Assembly (NCBI GenBank): GCA_035499555.1
Contig: DATJYO010000064.1
Coordinates: 186,001 to 250,000 of the forward strand
From: Bog-159 sp035499555
Lineage (GTDB): Bacteria; Acidobacteriota; Terriglobia; Bryobacterales; Bryobacteraceae
Length of the DNA: 64,000 bases
Direction: 5' to 3'
Position numbers and translations under genes: made by a program. The first letter of the stretch is position 1. The number at the start of each line of letters is the position of its first letter. Under the pieces are notes generated by a model that ran no database searches, was not told the origin of the DNA, and was given only the letters and a program-made list of their open reading frames with translations. Positions 53,385 through 60,518 of this stretch are shown piece by piece.

Positions 53385-54809
53385 TCAGAAGGTGATCCGG
53401 GCTGTCTGCGCGGTCCCCGCGGAGTTGGTGATCTGCACCTGGGCGGCGACTACCTGGTCGGAATCGCCGGTTACCGGGAATAGCGCGTGCAGTCCGAACA
53501 CACCGCCCAGATCCGAACCCGCAAAATACTGGGCAAAGGGAGCGGTCGCGGCTACCGTGATGTTCCCGGGCGCGATCACGCTGCCCGCCGAATTGAAAAA
53601 GGTGAACACGATCTGGGATGCGCTCCGCGTGTTGTCCCAGCCGTTGATCTGCAGCTCGACGTTGACCGCCGTACAATAGACCTCGGAAGGATCGCAGGCC
53701 ACATCCCGCGCCGCCACCGCCGCGTCAATCCCGATTGACGCCGCCGGAATAGTGACACTGGCCTGCGCCGTGCTATTCCCGAGCGTTACGGTGAAGGTCA
53801 GTGTTCCGGCCGTGGTGCCTGTGTCGAATGAGATCGACGGACCGTTGGCGAACTGCCCTTGCGCGGACCCTGCCGCCACGGTGAACGCCGCCGAGCGGGC
53901 GCCGTCCGTGAAGGCGATCATCGGGTCGTCACTGACCCCGGCCACGGCCGATTGGAAGGCCAGCGTCACGGTCCCCGCGCCGCTGGCCGCGGATGCGGAT
54001 GCCAGGCTCACGGAGATACTCCCTTGCTGGGCGCTGGCCGCCGTGGCGAGGGTCACTTGAATGGATGGTTTCGGATAGGCGGGCGGAGGAGGCGCCAGCC
54101 CGGTGCCCGTCAAAGGAATCGGGTACACGCCGACCGTCAGCGTGCCTTGCTGCGGTCCCGCGACCGTGGGGGTGAAGACCAACTGCAGGTTGGCGGACGA
54201 ACCGGCGGGAACCGTGGCGCCCGCCGGCGAACTGCCGCTAATTTGAAAGGCGCTGCCTTCGATGGTGAGGGGTCCCACCGTCAGCGAATTGCCGGTCTGG
54301 TTCGCCAGGGTCACCAGCACAGACTGGCTCGCGCCCACCTGAACATCGCCGAACGCTACCGGCGATCCGGCGGGCACGGTCTGATTGGCGGCCACCACGG
54401 TGAATCCCGCGGTGGCATTGCCCAGCAGGTACACCACGCTCGAAGCATCGCCCACGGCCAGCGTGGCGCTGAAATCGGCAATCTGATTGGGTTGAAAGCG
54501 AACTGTGAAATTGAGGCCGCCTGGGGGTATGACTGCCGGCAGGGTCTTCCAGTCACTCTTTAGCACGGAGAAGGGCGTATCCTGTTGCAGACTGAAGTAA
54601 GTCAGGTAATAGGTCGTAGCGGTGCCGGTGTAACTGATATTGAATGCGACATCGGCGGTCGCCCAGCCGGCCGCCACCGCGCCGAACGGGACGACGCCGC
54701 CGGCAGCCACAGGCGTAGTCACACCGTTCACGACCGTCGAGAGAGTCACTTGCGCCGGCGCAGCGGCGGCCACGGCCAGCGCCACCAGGAATCCGGGGAT
54801 CCGTCTCAT
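53385..54809 (-). CDS. secreted protein with choice-of-anchor-D and Calx-beta-like domains
   Basis: 474 residues. A signal peptide (MRRIPGFLVALAVAAAAPAQ) precedes two ASPM/HYDIN-type Ig domains (VPFGAVAAGWATADVAFNISYTG; VAFGDVQVGASQSVLVTLANQTG), a Pro-rich linker, a beta domain (VSLASASAASGAGTVTLAFQSA) and a C-terminal domain with two Cys (DVACDPSEVYCTAVNVEL). No enzyme motif; a surface or matrix role is inferred. The ATG at 54809 overlaps the previous stop as ATGA and has AGGA upstream, so it is coupled to the preceding gene. Confidence 0.82.
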   Translation of the reverse strand: MRRIPGFLVALAVAAAAPAQVTLSTVVNGVTTPVAAGGVVPFGAVAAGWATADVAFNISYTGTATTYYLTYFSLQQDTPFSVLKSDWKTLPAVIPPGGLNFTVRFQPNQIADFSATLAVGDASSVVYLLGNATAGFTVVAANQTVPAGSPVAFGDVQVGASQSVLVTLANQTGNSLTVGPLTIEGSAFQISGSSPAGATVPAGSSANLQLVFTPTVAGPQQGTLTVGVYPIPLTGTGLAPPPPAYPKPSIQVTLATAASAQQGSISVSLASASAASGAGTVTLAFQSAVAGVSDDPMIAFTDGARSAAFTVAAGSAQGQFANGPSISFDTGTTAGTLTFTVTLGNSTAQASVTIPAASIGIDAAVAARDVACDPSEVYCTAVNVELQINGWDNTRSASQIVFTFFNSAGSVIAPGNITVAATAPFAQYFAGSDLGGVFGLHALFPVTGDSDQVVAAQVQITNSAGTAQTARITF

Positions 54810-55471
54810 GGGTGTCCTATGGTGATGACCGGTGAGCCGATACTGACCACCGAACCGGAGACTGTGGAGCCACTCGACTTCGCCGCGCGGCTCACACCGG
54901 CAAAAGCCGCCGCTCCACCGGCGGCGACGATCGCCAGCACGATCCACTTCTTGTGACTTCCGGTGCCCACCTTGGTGGTCGTGCGGGTGATTTCGCCGGA
55001 TTGCGCCACCGGTCCCGATGCCGGCGGCTCGGTCTTACTCGCGGCGGCGGGTGCGGACGGCGGCGGCGCAGCGCCGGCGCTCTCGCCGACGTGCTGCACG
55101 CAAACGACTCCGGCGCGGGCCTGCTCTTTCGCGGCGGTGATGCGAATCCACAGGGGGCCGGCCGTGCGGTTGAGTTGCAGACTGCGCAGCGCGGCGCGTC
55201 CGTTGGCGTCGGTGATCACCAGGTCCGTGCGCAGACCGTTGGAGAAGACTCCGCTGGGGCCCTCCGGCGGAAGCTGGAAACTGACCGCGGCTCCCGCCAC
55301 CGGCCGGCCGGTATCGTCGGTCACCTCCACCGTCAGCGGATGCATCACGTGCGCACCGGCGGGGTGCATGGCGCCCTCGCCTTCGATCACTTTGATCCGC
55401 ATCCCGGCGATTTGAGCCATCGCCAAACCCGAAAACGCGCACACCAGTGCTGTCGTGACAAATGCCTTCAT
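54806..55471 (-). CDS. secreted Ig-like protein with C-terminal membrane segment
   Basis: 221 residues: a signal peptide (MKAFVTTALVCAFSGLAMAQ), one Ig-like domain resembling Big-1/invasin modules (LTVEVTDDTGRPVAGAAVSFQLPPEGPSGVFSNG; TDANGRAALRSLQLNRTAG), a Pro/Ala/Ser-rich linker, then KKWIVLAIVAAGGAAAFAGV, a membrane anchor or sorting helix near the end. Function is unknown. Translation of the following Ig protein is coupled to it. It lies 43 bases after the PP2C gene on the same strand. Confidence 0.8.
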   Translation of the reverse strand: MKAFVTTALVCAFSGLAMAQIAGMRIKVIEGEGAMHPAGAHVMHPLTVEVTDDTGRPVAGAAVSFQLPPEGPSGVFSNGLRTDLVITDANGRAALRSLQLNRTAGPLWIRITAAKEQARAGVVCVQHVGESAGAAPPPSAPAAASKTEPPASGPVAQSGEITRTTTKVGTGSHKKWIVLAIVAAGGAAAFAGVSRAAKSSGSTVSGSVVSIGSPVITIGHP

Positions 55472-55514
55472 ATGAGATCCGAACACGAGGCAGGCATGCG
55501 GCCTGCCCTCGGGC

Positions 55515-56237
55515 CTAAGCGGCCCGCAACAACACGGCCGTGATATTATCCGGCCCGCCCGCCTCGCGCGCCGCCTCGATCAACGCGCGGCACTTCTCGA
55601 TCAGGGGCTGGTCCGCGGCGCCGTCGCGCAGGATCTCGGCGATCCGCGGCTCGTCCACCACGCCATGCAGCCCGTCGCTGCACATCAACACCATGTCGCC
55701 GGGCTGCGGCCGGATGTCCTGGTAGTATTTGATCTCCAGCGCAACCCCCGCCCCTATGGCCATGGTCAGCACGTGCCGCATCGGATGCGTGCGCAGGGTT
55801 TCCTCATTCAGCCCCAGCGGCCGGCCCACTTCGTTGACCCAGCTCTGGTCCTGCGTGATGGCCCGAAAGCCCTCCCGGTCCAGCAGATAAGCCCGGCTAT
55901 CGCCTACGCTGGCGATCAACAGCTCGCCCTCCACTTCGAGCGCGGCCACCAGAGTGGTGCCCATGCCTTCGAGCGACGGATCGCCGGCCGCGGTCTCCAG
56001 CACCCGCCGGTTGGCTTCTTCCACGGCGATCAGGAGCGCCCGCGAATCCCGGGCGGCGGCGGAACGGATGCTTTCCGAAACCGTATCGACAGCCAGCCGG
56101 GAGGCCCGCTCCCCGGCTTTTGCGCCGCCCATGCCGTCCGCCAGCACGTACAATCCCATTTCCGGCTCGATCCGGGAATAATCCTCATTATTGGCCCTGA
56201 CACATCCCTTATCGCTCAAGGCACAGGCTTCCAGCAT
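55515..56237 (-). CDS. PP2C-type Ser/Thr protein phosphatase
   Basis: 240 residues, catalytic domain only. All main PP2C motifs are present: DKGCVRANNED, VLADGMGGAKAGERAS, GMGTTLVAAL, ASVGDSRAYLL, CSDGLHGVVDE and GGPDNITAVLL, giving the Asp residues that bind the two metal ions. It dephosphorylates Ser/Thr residues and normally opposes a Hanks-type kinase; none intact is nearby, only a kinase fragment at 58040. The ATG at 56237 has GGAG nine bases upstream; the frame is open to 56411 but those codons run through a hairpin repeat. Confidence 0.92.
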   Translation of the reverse strand: MLEACALSDKGCVRANNEDYSRIEPEMGLYVLADGMGGAKAGERASRLAVDTVSESIRSAAARDSRALLIAVEEANRRVLETAAGDPSLEGMGTTLVAALEVEGELLIASVGDSRAYLLDREGFRAITQDQSWVNEVGRPLGLNEETLRTHPMRHVLTMAIGAGVALEIKYYQDIRPQPGDMVLMCSDGLHGVVDEPRIAEILRDGAADQPLIEKCRALIEAAREAGGPDNITAVLLRAA

Positions 56238-56323
56238 GACGACGCGCTCCACAGTAGAATCAGCCACACACGCGTAGTCAATTTTACCCAACGGCGGACC
56301 GACTTCGCCGGGCCGTCGCCCAA

Positions 56324-56401
56324 AAGCGCAAAGCGGCACGTCTGCCTGCGCGCAATATCGGGCAGCGCGGGCCGACCCGTTTTGCGCGAGCGCCTCAAAA
56401 C
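56324..56401 (-). repeat. dispersed hairpin element, copy B (PP2C leader)
   Basis: Related to 8404-8499 (blocks AAAGCG, CGTCTGCC, GCGCGGGCCG, CCCGTTT and CCTCAAAA in the same order) but about 18 bases shorter. On the minus strand GCGCAAAACGG pairs imperfectly with CCGCTTTGCGC. It lies in the 235-base gap after truB and before the PP2C start. Confidence 0.6.
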
Positions 56402-56472
56402 CTGTTTGCAAACTCGGTAGTGGGTTTAGACCCGTGTTACTCTCACACAGCTTCCTCGCTTCCGACGCGCGT

Positions 56473-57378
56473 TCACAGCACGACCGCCGGATGGTAGAGG
56501 TTCGGCAATACCGCTTCCCCGATAGCGATCAGGCCTTCTTCTTCCGAGACAGCTTTGACGTAGCGGGTGCCGGCCTGCACGCGAAACGGCGAAACCGGAA
56601 AGTTACGCCCGTGCCGGATCTGGCCGGCGCTCAACGGCTCCACATAGACGCTGGGGAAATCGGGGAGCATGCGCGCGGCGGAAATCAACGCTTCGTGCAG
56701 GCGATCCTCGGCGGCGAGCTGCTGGAGCTGGGCGAGTGTGCGGGCCTGTTCCAGCGAGAATTCGGCGGAAGAGATGCGGCGCAGGTCCTGGAGGTGCGCG
56801 CCGCAACCCAGGGCCTGTCCCAGGTCGTGGGCGATAGATCGCATGTAGGTCCCGCCGGAGCAATGTGCCCGCACACGGGCAGTGTCGCCGGCGATATCCA
56901 GCAGGGTCAGCTCATAGATCCTTACCGTGGCCGGAGCCAGGTCCACGGTCTCCTGGCGGCGGGCGAGGGTGTAGGCCCGCACGCCCGCCACTTTTTTCGC
57001 CGAAACCGGCGGCGGCGTCTGCGTGATTTCGCCGCGAAACGAATCCAGGACCCGTTCCAGGTCTGTCGCGTCGAGGCGCACCTCGTGGGCGGATGAGGCG
57101 GGTGCGCCGGCCCGATCGTAGGTATCCGTCGCGAATCCGAAACGGATTATGGCCTCGTACACCTTGTCGCTGCGGGTGTAGAACTGCGCCAGCCGCGTAG
57201 CGCGTCCGATGACCAGCGGGAGCACGCCGGTCGCGATCGGGTCCAGCGTGCCCAGGTGCCCGATCCGTTTGGTGTTCGCGATGCGGCGCATCTTACCCAC
57301 CACATCGTGCGACGTCCAGCCTTCCTCTTTGTCGACGACAATCACTCCGTCCACGCTTAAGATTCTCGCACGGCACAC
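56473..57378 (-). CDS. truB: tRNA pseudouridine-55 synthase
   Basis: 301 residues of TruB, which makes pseudouridine 55 in the T loop of tRNAs. Motifs: GVIVVDKEEGWTSHDVV, the catalytic Asp46 in GHLGTLDPIATGVLPL, RFGFATDTYDRAG, and FRGEITQTPPPVSAKKVAGVRAYTLAR, followed by GTYMRSIAHDLGQALG. A C-terminal PUA-like segment ends NLYHPAVVL. The start is GTG at 57378; another GTG at 57354 is possible. Genes often linked to truB (rbfA, ribF) are absent, and upstream lies a pseudogene region. Confidence 0.96.
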   Translation of the reverse strand: MCRARILSVDGVIVVDKEEGWTSHDVVGKMRRIANTKRIGHLGTLDPIATGVLPLVIGRATRLAQFYTRSDKVYEAIIRFGFATDTYDRAGAPASSAHEVRLDATDLERVLDSFRGEITQTPPPVSAKKVAGVRAYTLARRQETVDLAPATVRIYELTLLDIAGDTARVRAHCSGGTYMRSIAHDLGQALGCGAHLQDLRRISSAEFSLEQARTLAQLQQLAAEDRLHEALISAARMLPDFPSVYVEPLSAGQIRHGRNFPVSPFRVQAGTRYVKAVSEEEGLIAIGEAVLPNLYHPAVVL

Positions 57379-57408
57379 TCAAGCGGAGCTGAACTGGGCC
57401 GGACGCCT

Positions 57409-57912
57409 CTAGAGGGCGGCGGCAGGCAACTGGGCAGGAGAACGCCCGGCGACGGGGGAGGGCTTCCGGGCGCGCGCCAATCTGGCCTCGATCTCCAACA
57501 GGATGTCGCGCCGTGGCGGGCACCGCTGCCGGCCCCGTCCCTTCCGCGCCGTGTCCCGGACCTTGGCGTCCAGCAGGGCCCGCGGCCTCTCGCGGTAGGT
57601 GTCGCGATACTTGGCGGTTCGAAGTGCGCCGTCAATGCTTCAACCAGCAGATCCGCCAGGCCAGCTCGTACGGCGACACACCCGCCACCTCGGTCCGGAA
57701 CTCATCCTGCGTGCGGACTTCGTCGGCATGGAACAGCGTGTGGAGCAGCAGTCCGTAGGGGCCGGGCCGCAGCACCTCGAACAACAACGCATAGGTTTCT
57801 CGCCAGCGCACTCCGGTACTAAGTAGCAGGAGGCATCCAGGTGAACCGGATTGACTTCGTCCAGGGCACTGACTCGTTCGCGGCCGGATTTGGGCGTCAC
57901 ATAAAGCGCCAA
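57409..57912 (-). pseudogene. degenerate Ku gene (NHEJ), C-terminal half
   Basis: Segments in different frames line up in order as a bacterial Ku protein. 57912-57793 gives RERVSALDEVNPVHLDASCYLVPECAGEKP; 57799-57659 gives YALLFEVLRPGPYGLLLHTLFHADEVR and VSPYELA; about 57671-57611 gives LADLLVEALTAHFEPP; 57612-57409 gives KYRDTYRERPRALLDAKV and a basic tail to a TAG. These match the Ku order YYLVP..GEKAYALL, LHTLxxADEVR, ELxxAxxLVExL and YxDxYRExLxxLIEAK. At least three frameshifts separate them and the N-terminal half is missing, so it is dead. No ligD is in the window. Confidence 0.72.
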
Positions 57913-58039
57913 TTGTTATCCCGAATCCCGGCTCGATAACGTCAGCGCCCTCGCACGGCGGATCGCTTCGGCGATCCATGTCCCCGTACTCGGTGGGCAA
58001 CAGGGTGGGGCTCGTGCATTCTGGCTCGGCTGCCAGCAG

Positions 58040-58144
58040 ATCACCACCTATTGCGACAACCACCGGCTCAGCACCCGCGAGCGGCCGGAACTGTTCACGC
58101 ACGTCTGCGAAGGAGTCCGGCACGCGCATCAGAACGCCATCATA
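58040..58144 (+). pseudogene. Ser/Thr protein kinase fragment
   Basis: The frame reads ITTYCDNHRLSTRERPELF, then THVCEGVRHAHQNAII. This matches the segment of acidobacterial and planctomycete Hanks-type kinases between the hinge and the catalytic loop (PITxYCDxHRLxxRERLELFxxVCxAVQHAHQKxIIHRDLKPSN). Homology stops right before the expected HRDLKPSN, where it reads FTRLFRRQYY instead. Upstream, in the same open frame from about 57911, no kinase N-lobe is recognisable. A remnant of about 35 residues. Confidence 0.65.
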
Positions 58145-58207
58145 TTTACCCGGCTATTTCGGCGCCAATACTATTGTGGATGTGCTGTGGCCATATCTGA
58201 CAAGTTA

Positions 58208-58552
58208 TTAAAGTCGCTCGATAACGGATTCACCTACTCTGCTCCGAAAGATTTCCAGAACGTGCCCATCTCGGATCATGTCGTTTTCCAAGACGATGAT
58301 ATTTTTGCCTGGACCATCACGCTGAGAGTCTTGGCTTCCACGTGGGCCATAAGAGAACGCTGGTAAAAGCCAGCGATGCTCTCCATTTGGGTGATCTATC
58401 CACGTCCAGCCAGTACGGGAAAGCGAACGAACTTTAATCAGAAAACAGTAAATTTCCGGCGTCTCATTTTCGAAATATAGGAATGAACGCTTACCCGGAA
58501 TCTGAAACTGCCGACGCCCAACCCGCCCCCTGGACCGAACGAGACTTTTCAC
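58208..58552 (-). CDS. possible hypothetical protein, weak
   Basis: An open frame of 114 codons from a GTG at 58552. The middle part looks protein-like (RSFLYFENETPEIYCFLIKV; WTWIDHPNGEHRWLLPAFSYGP; NIIVLENDMIRDGHVLEIF), with uniform use of aromatic and charged residues, and the DNA is clearly less GC-rich than the neighbours. There is no ribosome-binding site, and it overlaps the start of the plus-strand gene at 58483. It may be another decayed gene. I recognise no family. Confidence 0.3.
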   Translation of the reverse strand: MKSLVRSRGRVGRRQFQIPGKRSFLYFENETPEIYCFLIKVRSLSRTGWTWIDHPNGEHRWLLPAFSYGPRGSQDSQRDGPGKNIIVLENDMIRDGHVLEIFRSRVGESVIERL

Positions 58553-59136
58553 GGCGGCGACTGGGCATTCGGCTCCTCAATCGACTGGGTTGGTGCGGGC
58601 TTCTGCCACCGGCTTCACGGGCAAGCATCCCAGCGGTAGCGTCGGACGAATGCTCGAATCTGGCCAGATATGACACGTTGCACGACGTGATCGCTACCGT
58701 GGCCAGACGTCAGCGGATTGCCAGGCACCTACGTGAGGTGAATGCTCCCGAGGTCGGAGTCTTCTGGTTCATCCAGCGGCCAAAATTTGCGCCGGAACTC
58801 TGCGCCTATTCTGTCGCGCTACAAGAAGGCAAGGCGTACGGAATGTATATCGATGGTCCGCACGACCATGACTCCGCCTGGCCCTGGTCCCAGCTGATGG
58901 ATCCCTGGTTCCGAAATTCCGAGCCGAGGGACTGGCCCCGCGGCCGAGTGCTTTTCAATGTAGGACTGAGACATTTCGAGGTCGATCTTACAAAACAGTT
59001 GCTCCAGCCCCAATTCACAGCAGAGGTCCTGCGTCACTTCCATCTGCCTGAGGCTTCGACTGTCTTCAAACCTGACCCGCACTACAGCAAGACGCGTTTC
59101 GCGTTCAACGAAGGGCCGAGGGAACGTATCCGATGA
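58483..59136 (+). CDS. hypothetical protein of unknown family
   Basis: 217 codons from ATG 58483. From residue 64 (TLHDVIATVARRQRIARHLREVNAPEVGVFWFIQRP) to the end it reads as a globular protein: GKAYGMYIDGPHDHDSAWPWSQLMDP, RGRVLFNVGLRHFEVDLTKQLL, FKPDPHYSKTRFAFNEG. The first 60 residues are less convincing and the true start may be near 58670. GC is lower than the window average. I recognise no domain. It points towards the nuclease pair but is separated from it by 400 bases without a clear gene. Confidence 0.5.
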   Translation: MNAYPESETADAQPAPWTERDFSRRRLGIRLLNRLGWCGLLPPASRASIPAVASDECSNLARYDTLHDVIATVARRQRIARHLREVNAPEVGVFWFIQRPKFAPELCAYSVALQEGKAYGMYIDGPHDHDSAWPWSQLMDPWFRNSEPRDWPRGRVLFNVGLRHFEVDLTKQLLQPQFTAEVLRHFHLPEASTVFKPDPHYSKTRFAFNEGPRERIR

Positions 59137-59536
59137 TCCAGCCCACGAATTCCCACCATTCGTCGAATCTTCTGGGCCGTGCAAGAGGAAAGCGGCGACG
59201 CCGGTTCTCCTGCCCCACCGTTGCGCTATGTCCGATGCCGAAAGCTACAGCAGCATGCTCCCTTGCGCCCACGGCTCTTGTGATATCCGGGAGCCGCTTC
59301 GTTCTTTATGCTGATATGCAAATCCTGAGCCGCCGCTCGCTGCTCGGGATAATTCGCGAAGAATTTCGGGTGCCGTTGCATCGAGCCGAAATGAAGCGAG
59401 ATAATTATTACATCAGCACGCGATGGCTATTACCCGAAGGCCGTTCGGGAGAGCGAAACGCTACTTGAAGTGCGTTGCGTCATCGAGAACCTCGCGCGGC
59501 AGATCTTCTGAATTAGGTACCCAAAAGGAGCCTCAA
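59137..59536 (+). other. 400-base stretch without a recognisable gene
   Basis: Short open frames exist in all registers (the longest, 59133-59468, ends DNYYISTRWLLPEGRSG) but none shows a start signal or family resemblance. The last bases hold the ribosome-binding site AAGGAG (59525-59530) of the nuclease gene. It may be the eroded end of an older gene; the promoter of the nuclease pair should lie here. Confidence 0.5.
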
Positions 59537-60481
59537 TTGTCCGAAATTACAAATAGCTGGCACTTTTACCGCGGCCTGAATAAGGATTTCATTTCGAAGT
59601 TGGGGATGTTGGCAAAGCCGGGCGGCTGGTTTGCCGACGTCCTCGCGGATACGGATTTGATCATCGGGATCCGGAACAACTACCTGCAGGTGTACTGGCG
59701 TGGGCAGTCGCTGTTCAGGATCGACCCGAGCGGCAAGTCGGGCCAACTGAGGGTCAGCACTCACCCCAAGTACCTGATCGATCCCAAGTTGTCCAAGGCG
59801 GTGAAACTTGAAAGCGCGGGCTTCGACGTCAAGGGGCATCAGGCGCTTATCACGCGTTATAGCGGTCCTGAGACGCTCAAAAAGATGAAACAGACTGCTA
59901 AGCTCTATTGCGGGGACGAAAAGAAAGGTGTACACGCGCTGATTCGTGCAAATCCTGACGTGATCGACACGGAAGTGGCGTTTAATAACAAGGCTAGGGA
60001 CGACGAGGAAGAACGTCTCTTACCCCGCATCGATATCGCTTGCTTCGAGAGGGAAGCGGGGGGCGAAATCCGACTCTGTTTTTGGGAGGCGAAGCTGTAT
60101 GAGAACGGAGAGATTCGCGCGGAGGGTGATGCGGAGCCACCGGTGCTCGGACAGGTGCGGCAATACCGAAAGCTAGTCGAAAAACACCGCGATGAAATGA
60201 TCAACAGCTACCGAGAGGTTGCCAAGAATCTCATCGAAATCGCGGCTTTGGCCGGCTCCAAACGAAATGTCGGCGACTTGATTAAAGAGGTTGCGGGTGG
60301 CACGCCTTTCACAATAGACACCCCTCGAAGCGTCGGCCTCGTTGTCTACGGGTACGACGACGCTCGGAAGCGCAGCAACCGATTCAAGAACGAGATGGCA
60401 AAACTGGAGCGCGAGACGTTGATGACCCTCCGCCGCGTAGGTAGCCCAAAGGGCTTTAAGCTGCGCACGAAACACGGCTGA
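59537..60481 (+). CDS. PD-(D/E)XK-type nuclease with QxxxY motif
   Basis: 314 residues. The central part carries a PD-(D/E)XK core: E146 in IDTEVAFNNKARDDEEER, D166 in LLPRIDIACFERE, and E184/K186 in IRLCFWEAKLYENG, followed by Q206-Y210 (QVRQY) in a helix. That order, with a QxxxY motif, is the RecB/Cas4 exonuclease style. The N-terminal 130 residues (WHFYRGLNKDFISKLGMLA; LIIGIRNNYLQVYWRGQSLFRI) form an unassigned alpha/beta domain. The TTG start is set by AAGGAG six bases upstream. The next gene, a beta-CASP nuclease, starts 37 bases after the stop, so the two are probably one operon. Nuclease activity is inferred from motifs. Confidence 0.72.
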   Translation: MSEITNSWHFYRGLNKDFISKLGMLAKPGGWFADVLADTDLIIGIRNNYLQVYWRGQSLFRIDPSGKSGQLRVSTHPKYLIDPKLSKAVKLESAGFDVKGHQALITRYSGPETLKKMKQTAKLYCGDEKKGVHALIRANPDVIDTEVAFNNKARDDEEERLLPRIDIACFEREAGGEIRLCFWEAKLYENGEIRAEGDAEPPVLGQVRQYRKLVEKHRDEMINSYREVAKNLIEIAALAGSKRNVGDLIKEVAGGTPFTIDTPRSVGLVVYGYDDARKRSNRFKNEMAKLERETLMTLRRVGSPKGFKLRTKHG

Positions 60482-60518
60482 CAACGCTTTAAGCGGTCGG
60501 CCCGAAGGAATTTAACCA

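Noticed and set aside
57605..57625. GGTTCGAAG resembling a tRNA T arm
   Set aside because: No acceptor stem, anticodon arm or CCA fits around it; the bases belong to the Ku remnant.
58819..59184. 121-codon open frame on the minus strand
   Set aside because: Competes with the better-looking plus-strand frame at 58483-59136 and shows no start signal or family.
59133..59468. 111-codon open frame overlapping the end of the hypothetical gene
   Set aside because: No ribosome-binding site, Arg/Ser-rich start, no resemblance; treated as non-coding.
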